From Spirochaetales bacterium (GTDB lineage: Bacteria; Spirochaetota; Spirochaetia; DSM-2461), in assembly GCA_016936555.1 (NCBI GenBank), contig JAFGXR010000042.1:1-34165 (forward strand): DNA of 34,165 bases, given 5' to 3'. Made by a program: the position numbers and the translations under genes. This document shows positions 17,681-25,604 of the stretch, piece by piece (within the stretch, counting starts at the first letter, position 1; each line of letters starts with the position of its first letter). A model generated the notes under the pieces. The model worked only from the letters and a program-made list of their open reading frames with translations. It was not told where the DNA came from and made no database searches.

Positions 17681-18703
17681 TTACGGCTCCAGTGCCATTT
17701 CAATATATTCGGGATGGAGAGCCGCTTTGAACACATCCAGTTCCGGCGATTTGAGAATTGTCTTCTGAGTCACCAGAAAATCGGCTGTCGCTTTCAAAAC
17801 CGATGCGAGGTTTCCGATCTGTCCCGATGTTCCCATATACGCTTCCGTCAGCTGATCTTCACCGGTGAGAAGTACGAGGCTTTTCATCTGTCTGGCCGCT
17901 TCGTCGGCGGGAATGCCGAACTGCCGGCTGACCGCTTCGGCCGCTCCGGCGCTGTCTGTGTTATAGTAGTCGACCGCCCGGATTTCACCTTTGATATATT
18001 CCGTCACAATTTCGGGATACTTCTCTGCAAAACCTTTTCTGGCAACCGTTATATCTCCGGTCAGGTATCCCGCAGCTGCCAGCTTCCGCGAATAGATGAC
18101 GACTTTGCCGTCGCTTTCCAGCATTTTAGCCAGGGTGGGCTCCCAGATAAAACTTCCGTCTATATCCCCTCTGTGCCATGCCGCCAGAGCGTCAGGCGGC
18201 TGCATATCGAAAATCTCAACCGATTCGGGATCGACTCCCTCAAGCTCCAGAGCCGCCAGGAGGTGGTAGTGGGTTGTCGCACCGAAGGGAACGGCAATTC
18301 TCTTCCCGGACAGGCTCTTGACGTCTGTGATGCCTGAACCGTTCTTCACGACCAGAGCTTCGTTGTCTCCGATGATGTCGTGTATCCATATCACATCGAA
18401 GGGAACCCCGTTGGCAATCCCCGCAGCAATGCCGCTGCTGCCCGAAAGACCGATATCAATGCTTCCCGCGGCCAGGCCTGTGTTCAGTTCCGAACCGGAA
18501 TTCACCTGGACCCACTCGACGGGGACCCCCGTCGCTTCTTCCAGCCAGTCGAAATCCTTTGAGATAATCTGGCCGTTGGGAATGGCCTGGAACCCGATAA
18601 CGATTTTTTTCGGTTTGCCCGATGCACTGTCATCGCCTCCCGCCGCCGCACCGTTTGTCAGTACAGCCGCTGCCAGAAATAGCAGTAAGAATACTTTTTT
18701 CAT
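17681..18703 (-). CDS. Taurine/sulfonate-type ABC substrate-binding protein (TauA-like)
   Basis: A Sec signal peptide (KKVFLLLFLAAAVLTNGAAA) precedes a TauA-like fold: KKIVIGFQAIPNGQIISKD, VEWVQVNSGSELNTGLAAGS, IDIGLSGSSGIAAGIANGVP and the substrate-pocket segment IWIHDIIGDNEALVV. The pattern NSGSE...LAAGSIDIGLSGSS followed by IHDIIGDNEALVV is close to taurine-binding proteins, so sulfonate is the best guess. No lipobox is evident, unlike the other binding protein in this window. The ATG at 18703 has AAGGG 5 nt upstream; a GTG at 18709 is the alternative. It sits between permease (16 bp away) and ATPase (4 bp away). No taurine dioxygenase (tauD) is in the window, as expected if the host is anaerobic. 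Confidence 0.9.
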   Translation of the reverse strand: MKKVFLLLFLAAAVLTNGAAAGGDDSASGKPKKIVIGFQAIPNGQIISKDFDWLEEATGVPVEWVQVNSGSELNTGLAAGSIDIGLSGSSGIAAGIANGVPFDVIWIHDIIGDNEALVVKNGSGITDVKSLSGKRIAVPFGATTHYHLLAALELEGVDPESVEIFDMQPPDALAAWHRGDIDGSFIWEPTLAKMLESDGKVVIYSRKLAAAGYLTGDITVARKGFAEKYPEIVTEYIKGEIRAVDYYNTDSAGAAEAVSRQFGIPADEAARQMKSLVLLTGEDQLTEAYMGTSGQIGNLASVLKATADFLVTQKTILKSPELDVFKAALHPEYIEMALEP

Positions 18704-18719
18704 TTTCACCCTTTCCTTT

Positions 18720-19505
18720 TTATCCTTTCCCTTTCCAGGGAACTATTAACATCTCGGCAATCCGGATCAGTCTGTCCAGGATTATGCCTGTAACACCCAT
18801 AACCAGTATCCCCATAAACATGACATCGCCTCTGAGGAATTTCCCCGCATCGAGTACCATCCATCCTATCCCCGATGTCGCCGCGACAATCTCCGAAGAA
18901 ACCAGGGTAGTGTAGGTGAAGCCGATACTGACTCTCATCCCCGTGAAGATCCCCGGCAGACAGGAGGGAAAAATCACCCGGGAGAAAATCTGCCTCTTAT
19001 TGGCTCCCAGAGACTGGGCCGTGTGTATCCTTTCGAGAGGAACCGAAGCCACAGCCGCCATGGAGTTGATGGAAAGAGGCGGGAAGGCGGCAAGAAACAA
19101 CAGGGTAATTTTCGAAGCATTCCCGATACCGAGCCATATAACCAGTATGGTGTAATAAGCCAGGGGGGGCAACGGTCTGTAAAACTCCACGATAGGGTCG
19201 AAAAGCGCTTTGATCTTTCTGTTGAAACCCATCAGCATGCCCAGGGGTATGGCGATCATACAGGCCAGAATAAAGCCGGAGAGCACTCTGAAAAGACTGT
19301 CTCCGAGATGCTCCAGGAGAGTCCCCCCGCGGTATCCCTCAAATGCGATTTCCTTAAAAGCCCTGAATACGCTGGCCGGAGTGGGAATAAAATATTCCGG
19401 GAAGATCTTCATGGCCGCAACAACAGACCAGGTGATAAATATCGCCAGTACAGCGGAGAGGGAGATAAGGGCTTCCTGTATTTTGTGTTTTTTATATTTA
19501 TTCAT
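18720..19505 (-). CDS. ABC transporter permease (TauC/SsuC-like)
   Basis: The 261-residue protein has about six membrane helices. The EAA coupling region is AQSLGANKRQIFSRVIFPSC followed by LPGIFTGMRVSIGFTYTTLV, and the family-typical FIPTPASVFRAFKEIAFEG and YRPLPPLAYYTILVIWLGIG are present. It is the first gene of the permease-binding protein-ATPase set. The start region has little Shine-Dalgarno. A hairpin lies 34-54 bp upstream, between this gene and the YeeE-like gene, so this set may be partly insulated from the genes before it. Confidence 0.92.
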   Translation of the reverse strand: MNKYKKHKIQEALISLSAVLAIFITWSVVAAMKIFPEYFIPTPASVFRAFKEIAFEGYRGGTLLEHLGDSLFRVLSGFILACMIAIPLGMLMGFNRKIKALFDPIVEFYRPLPPLAYYTILVIWLGIGNASKITLLFLAAFPPLSINSMAAVASVPLERIHTAQSLGANKRQIFSRVIFPSCLPGIFTGMRVSIGFTYTTLVSSEIVAATSGIGWMVLDAGKFLRGDVMFMGILVMGVTGIILDRLIRIAEMLIVPWKGKG

Positions 19506-19538
19506 TATCTATAACGATTGAATGTATTAAAGCCAAAG

Positions 19539-19559
19539 CAGGGGACGCGAGGTCCCCTG
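19539..19559 (-). terminator. Hairpin between YeeE-like and TauC-like genes, weak terminator
   Basis: Perfect 8 bp arms CAGGGGAC and GTCCCCTG enclose a 5-base loop, just 11 bp after the YeeE-like stop on the minus strand. The trailing sequence (CTTTGGCTTTAATAC) is only moderately T-rich, so termination may be partial. It probably separates or attenuates transcription between the YeeE/CoADR pair and the ABC importer. Confidence 0.6.
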
Positions 19560-19570
19560 TTAAATTTATA

Positions 19571-20854
19571 TCAGTTGACGCAGTTGTCAACAGTCATTTT
19601 GGCAACCATATTGCCGATGATCCCTCCGCCCGTCAGGGCAGCGAGGAAGATCCATCCGGAAAGGGAGAAGTTGGCAATCGGCGTGTAGAGCGCTCCGACG
19701 TTACAGCCGTTGGCCAGTCTCGTTCCGAATCCCATGAAGAGTCCGCCCAGTGCGAAAAAGAGTATCTGCATGGGGTGGATTTTCAGTTCCGATGTAAAAG
19801 TCGCTTTGAAAGATCCGGCCAGAAGGAGGGCCACAAGCGTCCCGATGACAATCCCGATATTCTGAACCGATACGGGATGGGCGAAAATTGACATATCGAA
19901 GAAAGAAGCCGGCATATGGGTGAAGGAGGCCAGCGCTTCCGAAGAGACTCCGAAAAGCATCAGCACTTTGCCGAACCACATTCCGTAGATGCTGGAAGCG
20001 CCCCATCCCGCTTTGGTGATACCCATGAGGAGCAGGAAGATTCCCCCGATCACGATGGCACCGGTTCTCATCTGCCAGGGGCGGACGAAGAGCATTTCAT
20101 AGGTTCTGGCGCTGAAGAGTTTGAACGGCTCTCTGCCGGCAGCTTCTTCCAGGAGTTTCGCCTGTTCGAGCTCTGTTCCCACGCCTGTGAATTTATTCTG
20201 GGCTTTCTTTCGGTCTTCGTATATTCTGGCGATCCATGCCACGATGGCGGCAAAGAGCACGGTCAGAAGAATCGCGCCGAGGTAGCCGCTCATGCCGTCC
20301 CACATAAACAGGTCGGGGAGATAAACGCCGCCGGCAAGCTGTTCGCCCGTGGGGGTGGAGAACCACGAATCAGTCACCCAGGACGCTGTCTTCTGTACGG
20401 GAAATCCGATGAAGACACCGAAGGCGAAGAAAACCAGCGTGATGATGGCTCTGGGAAGTCCCGTTACCAGGTCGGTGAGAACGCCCGATGCGCAGCATGA
20501 GGAAAAAGTCATTCCGAAACCGAAGGAGAGTCCTCCGAGAATCAGCCCCAGGTTGATGGGGTTGACCCACAGGTTGTATGTCGTGGCATCGACGCCGTAG
20601 AGAAAGGCAACGGAAACCGCAGCCGTTCCGGCGAACATCCACATGAGAACCCGCATCAGTTTGGACGATCCGGTTCTGTAGGCTCTGTTGACGCTGCCGG
20701 CGAATCCCATAAACCCTCTTGTCAGGGCATATCCGAATCCCATTCCGGCCAGAAGCCTGAAGAGGAGCATCTGCGTTCCGAGAAAGGCGCCGCCGAAAAT
20801 CAGCACAAGGGCGATTACGGCAAAACCCAGGATGTTTTCAATTTTGTTATTCAT
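19571..20854 (-). CDS. YeeE/YedE-family sulfur transporter, two-repeat form
   Basis: The 427-residue polytopic membrane protein has two sulfur-transport repeats. The first contains FGFGMTFSSCCASGVLTD, with paired cysteines, and the second contains FGTRLANGCNVGALYTPIAN, with one cysteine. TsuA, the characterised YeeE/YedE member, moves thiosulfate through conserved cysteines; others carry sulfite or persulfide-type sulfur. A soluble loop near residues 215-245 (DRKKAQNKFTGVGTELEQAK) links the halves. It lies 18 bp downstream of the CoA-disulfide-reductase/rhodanese gene, so the pair is likely one operon: the transporter admits reduced sulfur and the enzyme handles it. The exact sulfur species is not determined by sequence. 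Confidence 0.88.
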   Translation of the reverse strand: MNNKIENILGFAVIALVLIFGGAFLGTQMLLFRLLAGMGFGYALTRGFMGFAGSVNRAYRTGSSKLMRVLMWMFAGTAAVSVAFLYGVDATTYNLWVNPINLGLILGGLSFGFGMTFSSCCASGVLTDLVTGLPRAIITLVFFAFGVFIGFPVQKTASWVTDSWFSTPTGEQLAGGVYLPDLFMWDGMSGYLGAILLTVLFAAIVAWIARIYEDRKKAQNKFTGVGTELEQAKLLEEAAGREPFKLFSARTYEMLFVRPWQMRTGAIVIGGIFLLLMGITKAGWGASSIYGMWFGKVLMLFGVSSEALASFTHMPASFFDMSIFAHPVSVQNIGIVIGTLVALLLAGSFKATFTSELKIHPMQILFFALGGLFMGFGTRLANGCNVGALYTPIANFSLSGWIFLAALTGGGIIGNMVAKMTVDNCVN

Positions 20855-20872
20855 GATCCGTTTTTTCCTTTA

Positions 20873-22573
20873 TCAGTCGAAGTTGTATCCCGTGAGAATC
20901 GGTTCTCTTCCGGTCACCTTATCATTGTAGAACTCATAGAAGGAAATTCCCATAAATCCTCCGGAGATATTATACACCTGTTTGAAGCCTCTGTTCTGAA
21001 GAGCCAGACAGGCGTTGTAGCTTCTCTGACCGCTCCGGCAGTGGAGGTAGATCGGTTTGTCTTTGGGGAACTCGTCGATTCTGTCGCGGAGCTGACTGAG
21101 GGGGATATTTACAGCCCCCTTGAGGTGGGACAATTCGTATTCGTGCTCTTCCCGCACGTCGAAAATGGCTGCGCCCTCTTCTATAAGAGGTCTTACATCG
21201 TAAACATTTACCTGTCTGAAATCGTCGTGCATCAGGTTGATGGCAACGTAACCGGCGAAGTTTACAACGTCTTTTGCCGTTCCGAAGGGAGGAGCGTAAC
21301 AGAGTTCCAGGTCTTTAAGATCGTTGATGGTTCCATTGAATTTGATGACTGTGGCGATAACGTCTATTCTCTTGTCTACATTGCCTTTTCCGATGGCCTG
21401 GGCTCCGAGAATTTTTCCGGTCGGTTTTTCATAAATCAGCTTGAAGTGCATATTTTTGCTGGAAGGCATCAATCCCACTTTATCTCCGGGAATGATCCGG
21501 ACGCAGTCGTAATCCACTTTCAGACCGCTGTTTTTTATGAAACCGCAGGTCAGTCCTGTCGAAGCGGCATTGTAATCAAATACTTTCAGGATGGAGGAAC
21601 CGATATAACCGCGGTTGTCCACATACTGTCCGTTGATATGGTCGGCAACGCTTCTAGCCTGTTTCTGTGCCGGTCCGGCCAGGGGAAGCTTGAAATAGTC
21701 GTCGAAGAGGTAGCTGTAGACTTCGATGGCATCTCCGACAGCGTAGATATCCTGATCGATGGTCCGGAAGTTCTGGTCGACTTTCATCGCTCCGGTTTTT
21801 CCGATTTCCAGCCCGGCCTGTTTGGCCAGATCCGTTTCCGGAGAGACGCCGATAGCCATGATGACCACATCGGCATCGACTTTCCGTCCCGACTCGAGAT
21901 GAATCATTTTTGTATCGAAGGCCGTCACTTTATCATCGAGGATAAGATTGTTACCCTGATCATAAAGCTCTTTATGAAGAGTCTGAACCATGTCGTAGTC
22001 GAAGATTCTCAGGATCTGGGGCATCGCTTCGATAAGAGTCACTTCATAACCGGCTTCCTTCAGGTTTTCAACCGTTTCAATTCCGATAAAACCGGCACCG
22101 ATAACGCTGATCTTTTTGACATCCTTTTCCTTGATGGCTTTGGCTATCCTGTCGATATCGACTACGTTTCTGATTGTATGGTAGTTGATTTTGTCCAGGC
22201 CGGGAATCGGAGGTACTATGGGTTTTCCTCCCGGAGAGAGTACAAGCTTGTCGTAGGTCTCAGTGTAGTCTTTTCCGGTTTCAAGATTTCTGATCGAGAC
22301 TTCCTTTGCTGCTCTGTTTATGGAGACAACTTCATTATTGACTCTCACATCGATGTTGTACTGACTTTTAAAAAGTTCGGGCGTCATTAAAACCAGTTCT
22401 TCGGCTTTTTCTATTACACCGCTCAGGTGATAGGGGAGACAGCAGTTTGAGAAAGAGACGTTCGGTCCTTTTTCAAAAACAACAATCTGATCTTCTTCGC
22501 TATGTCTTCTCAGGCGCGCCGCTGCTGACGCACCACCGGCGACTCCACCGACAACAAGGATTTTCCTGGCCAT
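20873..22573 (-). CDS. CoA-disulfide reductase-like FAD enzyme fused to rhodanese (CoADR-RHD)
   Basis: The 566-residue protein begins with a FAD dinucleotide motif VVGGVAGGASAAARLRR. The redox Cys is in VSFSNCCLPYHLSG (Cys44, with an extra Cys45). The NAD(P) motif is VIGAGFIGIETVENL, and FAD binding ends in IYAVGDAIE. The C-terminal ~100 residues are a rhodanese domain with active-site loop YLHCRSGQRS (Cys512). Fused enzymes of this class reduce CoA disulfide, CoA persulfide or polysulfide with NAD(P)H; the rhodanese part passes sulfane sulfur. It is cytoplasmic. It is followed by the YeeE-like transporter and divergent from the rhodanese lipoproteins. Length is typical of the fusion family. 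Confidence 0.93.
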   Translation of the reverse strand: MARKILVVGGVAGGASAAARLRRHSEEDQIVVFEKGPNVSFSNCCLPYHLSGVIEKAEELVLMTPELFKSQYNIDVRVNNEVVSINRAAKEVSIRNLETGKDYTETYDKLVLSPGGKPIVPPIPGLDKINYHTIRNVVDIDRIAKAIKEKDVKKISVIGAGFIGIETVENLKEAGYEVTLIEAMPQILRIFDYDMVQTLHKELYDQGNNLILDDKVTAFDTKMIHLESGRKVDADVVIMAIGVSPETDLAKQAGLEIGKTGAMKVDQNFRTIDQDIYAVGDAIEVYSYLFDDYFKLPLAGPAQKQARSVADHINGQYVDNRGYIGSSILKVFDYNAASTGLTCGFIKNSGLKVDYDCVRIIPGDKVGLMPSSKNMHFKLIYEKPTGKILGAQAIGKGNVDKRIDVIATVIKFNGTINDLKDLELCYAPPFGTAKDVVNFAGYVAINLMHDDFRQVNVYDVRPLIEEGAAIFDVREEHEYELSHLKGAVNIPLSQLRDRIDEFPKDKPIYLHCRSGQRSYNACLALQNRGFKQVYNISGGFMGISFYEFYNDKVTGREPILTGYNFD

Positions 22574-22794
22574 TCTAAACTCCTTAGATATGAAAAATAA
22601 TATATATAGATAATAATTTATGTATAAAAAGTTATTTAATCTACTATAACATTAAACAGCCATGTCCCTAATTTTGTCCACCCTGTAAAATTAAAAAACA
22701 GATCTTTTTTGCCTGTGAACTCATTTATTTTCTGCATACAGACAGATGCGAATATAGGACTTTTTGAATGAAGTGCTTTACTTTTGGGAACTTA

Positions 22795-22824
22795 TTGACA
22801 ATAGAGATTTATCGGTGTTATTAA
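22795..22824 (+). promoter_or_regulatory. Putative sigma-70 promoter for the rhodanese lipoproteins
   Basis: A consensus TTGACA (22795-22800) is followed after 18 bases by TATTAA (22819-22824), about 46 bp before the ATG at 22871. The surrounding ~300 bp divergent gap (22574-22870) is AT-rich, with several TATAAT-like runs on the minus strand near 22590-22625 that could serve the CoADR gene. I see no regulator site I can name there. Confidence 0.55.
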
Positions 22825-22870
22825 TTTTCTATCATATTGTGAAAAAATTATTGATTAAGGATGCTGATAC

Positions 22871-23797
22871 ATGAAACCAATCGGGAAAATAGGGATTTCA
22901 GCCTTCATTTTAATTCAGGTTCTGCTAATGACAGCCTGTTCTTTTGTGGATTATGCTGAATCGGGAACTCTGATTGTAAGTGCTTCCGAGGCTTTGAGAA
23001 AAATTGAATCGGGCTATATTCCCGTTGATGCCCAGAGAGCATCCGCCTATGGCAAAGAACATCTGGCAAACGCAGTCAATATCGAGCGGAATGCCATAAT
23101 GATCAAGGAACCGGTGGCAAACACTCTGGCTACAGAGGATATCGTCGCCCGGGCCGCCGGTGCCGCAGGCCTGACGGAAAAAAGCAATATTGTTATTTAC
23201 GATGACAACATGAACATGGATTCATCCCGTCTCTGGTGGACTCTGAAGATATACGGACATAAAGGGGATATTGTTATTGTTTCCGGCGGGCTTGCCGCTC
23301 TGAAAGAAGAAGGCGCATCTGTCACCGACAGTAAAACCGCAATCTCCGCCGCGGCCTATAACACCTCTCCCCTCAATAGAGACATGCTCGCGACAAAAGA
23401 GGAAATATTATCGAATATCGATGATCCCTCTCCCGATTTTGTCCTGATCGATGTGCGGACTGATGAAGAATTCAACGCCGGAACCATACCCGGATCCATC
23501 CATATCAATCATGAGAGAAATATGTTTGTCAACGAGGAGAAAGGAACGACTTTCCGCCCGTTCAGCCATAACAGAATCCTCTACAGGGAACTGGGAATAA
23601 CGCCGGAAAAAGAAATCGTCATGTACTGCAAAAGCTCCGTCCGGGCCGCCAATACCTTTGCGGCTCTCTATGATGCCGGTTATAGAAATCTCAAGGTTTA
23701 CGACGGAGCCTATCTGGAGTGGGATGCGGAAAAACTTCCCGTCATCAAGAGGGAAGTAGAGGTCAAAACGACGACGACCCAGTCTGACAATTCCTGA
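22871..23797 (+). CDS. Lipoprotein with two rhodanese domains (thiosulfate sulfurtransferase-like)
   Basis: The signal peptide ends in lipobox VLLMTAC, giving an exported lipid-anchored protein of 308 residues. Domain 1 (about 35-155) has rhodanese structure (IPVDAQRASAYGKEHLANAV) but the catalytic loop reads VIYDDNMNMD, with no Cys, so it is probably inactive. Domain 2 (about 175-290) has FVLIDVRTDEEFNAGTIPGS and active loop IVMYCKSSVRAAN with Cys253. This inactive-plus-active layout is that of classical thiosulfate/mercaptopyruvate sulfurtransferases. It should move sulfane sulfur outside the cytoplasmic membrane. It is followed after 57 bp by a second rhodanese lipoprotein. Confidence 0.9.
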   Translation: MKPIGKIGISAFILIQVLLMTACSFVDYAESGTLIVSASEALRKIESGYIPVDAQRASAYGKEHLANAVNIERNAIMIKEPVANTLATEDIVARAAGAAGLTEKSNIVIYDDNMNMDSSRLWWTLKIYGHKGDIVIVSGGLAALKEEGASVTDSKTAISAAAYNTSPLNRDMLATKEEILSNIDDPSPDFVLIDVRTDEEFNAGTIPGSIHINHERNMFVNEEKGTTFRPFSHNRILYRELGITPEKEIVMYCKSSVRAANTFAALYDAGYRNLKVYDGAYLEWDAEKLPVIKREVEVKTTTTQSDNS

Positions 23798-23854
23798 TCA
23801 TTTTGGTTAACGCAGATCTTTTAAAAAGTTCTGATTATTGAAGGAGTGTGATAT

Positions 23855-24763
23855 ATGAAAAAAATGCTATGGATGCTGCTGGCAGCAGCTCTTGTCCTCG
23901 GTTCCTGCGCAAAAGCGGAACAGGAACCCGTTAAAGCGGTTGAAAAGGCCGCTGAAGTTTCCGTCGATACTGTAAAAGCCGCCGGAGAAGCCTATTTCGC
24001 AGAATATCCCGGTTCGCGGATTATCCCCGCCGACAAAGTTTTCGCCGCCATCGATGCCGATGAGGATTTCCTTATCGTCGATATCAGAAGCGCTGAAGCC
24101 TACGCCGCAGGTCACCTGAAAGGAGCTGTAAGTGCACCCTGGGGTCCCGCAATCGCTGATGCTCTGAACTGGCTGCCCGATGATATTCCCGTCTATGTCA
24201 ATTGTGTAACCGGCCAGACTGCCGGCCAGACTGTTGCCGTTCTGAATATGGCCGGAATCCAGGCCCAGTCCATCAAATCGGGTTGGAATCTCGGAATTGC
24301 CAAAACGGAAGGATATGAGGCTTATGTTGAAACAACAGCAAATATGGCTCCCGATGCATCCGGTGTCAAATACGATCCCGCTGTCAGAGCCGCTGCCGAA
24401 AAATATTTCAAAGCCATTCCTGAAACGGGAAGTAATATCATTGCATCGGCCGCGTTGAAGGAAAAAATGGATGCTGAAGAGGCAATGACAATCGTCTCTG
24501 TCAGACAGCCCGATGCCTATGCGGAAGGTCATATCGAAGGCGCCATCAATATACCCTTCGGAAAAGATATGCAGAAACAGTTCGCGCAGCTTCCCAAAGA
24601 TGAGAAGGTCTATGTTTACTGCTACTCCGGGCAGACAGCCGGACAGACCGTCGGTATTCTCAGAATGCTCGGATACGATGCCGTTTCCGTAAAAAGCGGT
24701 ATGGGAAATGCCGGTACAAACGGATCAGGTTGGTCTGTAGAAGGCTTCCCGACAGTCCAGTAA
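23855..24763 (+). CDS. Lipoprotein with tandem, both-active rhodanese domains
   Basis: Signal peptide and lipobox VLGSC (Cys18) indicate a lipoprotein of 302 residues. Two homologous rhodanese units follow, each with active-site Cys: VNCVTGQTAGQTV (Cys117) and VYCYSGQTAGQTV (Cys256). The near-identical CxxGQTAGQTV loops and the matching lead-ins (AGEAYFAEYPGSRIIPA and AAEKYFKAIPETGSNIIAS) show an internal duplication. The loops carry Thr-Ala-Gly-Gln in place of the usual Arg-Ser, so the acceptor may differ from that of classical enzymes. The Shine-Dalgarno AAGGAG is strong. It is followed by an intrinsic terminator, so it ends the transcript begun by the preceding gene. Confidence 0.9.
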   Translation: MKKMLWMLLAAALVLGSCAKAEQEPVKAVEKAAEVSVDTVKAAGEAYFAEYPGSRIIPADKVFAAIDADEDFLIVDIRSAEAYAAGHLKGAVSAPWGPAIADALNWLPDDIPVYVNCVTGQTAGQTVAVLNMAGIQAQSIKSGWNLGIAKTEGYEAYVETTANMAPDASGVKYDPAVRAAAEKYFKAIPETGSNIIASAALKEKMDAEEAMTIVSVRQPDAYAEGHIEGAINIPFGKDMQKQFAQLPKDEKVYVYCYSGQTAGQTVGILRMLGYDAVSVKSGMGNAGTNGSGWSVEGFPTVQ

Positions 24764-24784
24764 TCAATAGCTGATAATTATTCT

Positions 24785-24814
24785 ACCCGGGGTTTCGCTC
24801 CGGGTATTTTTTTT
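24785..24814 (+). terminator. Rho-independent terminator after rhodanese lipoprotein genes
   Basis: ACCCGGGG and CTCCGGGT pair (one G-T wobble) around a TTTCG loop, followed by a run of eight T after one A. It starts 22 bp after the stop codon. This is the clearest terminator in the window. Confidence 0.9.
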
Positions 24815-24887
24815 CTAATCTTCCCAATCTTTTGTGAAAAGGCTATAATAGCCATTCCCGGGGACGCAGGGGCAGGAATTAATTAAG

Positions 24888-25538
24888 GTGAATACATTTA
24901 TTTTTGATATCGATCACACTCTGTTGAGAAGTGCGACCGGTATCTATTTTGTCAGAGAAGGTCTCGCCCGCAAGCTTTTTTTCAGAAGGCAGTTGATCAG
25001 AATACCCATTGTTCTGCTCAAATACCGCATGGGCTTTCTGAAAGGAAGCATCGTCGAACGGGAGATTCCCTTTATGAAAGGACTCACCCGGAGGGATCTG
25101 GAAGATCTCGGGCGTGCAGGGTTTGAAAAATTCGGACTGCCGGATATTTACAGGGATGCCGAGTCTTTGATTCAGAAGCTAAAAGAAGAAAACAAGAGAA
25201 TCCTATTAGCCACTTCTTCTTTTGATTATTCAGTGCGTCCGGTTGCTGATTATTTCGGAATTGAAGATGTTATCGCCAGTTCCTTCGAGTTCGACGGAGA
25301 TTTCTGCACAGGCTATATCGAGGGCCGCGCCGCATTCGGCGATTCGAAAAAAAGTAAAGTTATGGCCTATCTCGAAGAGAGGGGAATCAATAAAGACGAT
25401 TGTGTTTTTTATTCCGATTCCCATCATGATATTCCCCTGCTCGATTATGTCGGTAAAGCCGTTGCTGTCAACCCCGACCGGAAATTGAAGTCTTTCGCCC
25501 TTGATAAGGGTTGGGAAATCCTCCGGTTCCGCCAGTAA
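24888..25538 (+). CDS. HAD-superfamily phosphatase, SerB-like (HAD-IB)
   Basis: The 216-residue protein opens with motif I FIFDIDHTLL (nucleophile Asp7, acid Asp9). Motif II lies in RILLATSSFDYSV, and motif III/IV in KKSKVMAYLEERG and FYSDSHHDIPLLDYVGKAVAV. The cap inserted after motif I and the SDSHHD pattern place it in the phosphoserine-phosphatase-like group, which dephosphorylates small metabolites; the actual substrate is unknown. GTG 24888 is the start. It lies alone between the rhodanese terminator and the AraC regulator, with a 66 bp gap to the latter. Confidence 0.87.
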   Translation: MNTFIFDIDHTLLRSATGIYFVREGLARKLFFRRQLIRIPIVLLKYRMGFLKGSIVEREIPFMKGLTRRDLEDLGRAGFEKFGLPDIYRDAESLIQKLKEENKRILLATSSFDYSVRPVADYFGIEDVIASSFEFDGDFCTGYIEGRAAFGDSKKSKVMAYLEERGINKDDCVFYSDSHHDIPLLDYVGKAVAVNPDRKLKSFALDKGWEILRFRQ

Positions 25539-25604
25539 TCATATCATTTAAAATCAAGAACTTTTCCTCCCTTTCTGTAAAATCCTATATTAGGATTATG
25601 CCTG

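Noticed and set aside
17677-17736. Longer start of the TauB-like ATPase
   Set aside because: It overlaps the binding-protein gene, while TTG 17676 has GGAG upstream and fits the family N-terminus.
17681-19505. Complete taurine assimilation operon (tauABCD)
   Set aside because: No tauD-like dioxygenase is present, so only transport is supported and the ligand stays uncertain.
21041-22390. Long plus-strand open frame (449 codons)
   Set aside because: It is the antisense shadow of the CoADR-rhodanese gene; no domain is recognisable.
22590-22640. AT-rich stretch as a replication origin
   Set aside because: There are no DnaA-box clusters or origin genes; it is a normal AT-rich divergent promoter region.
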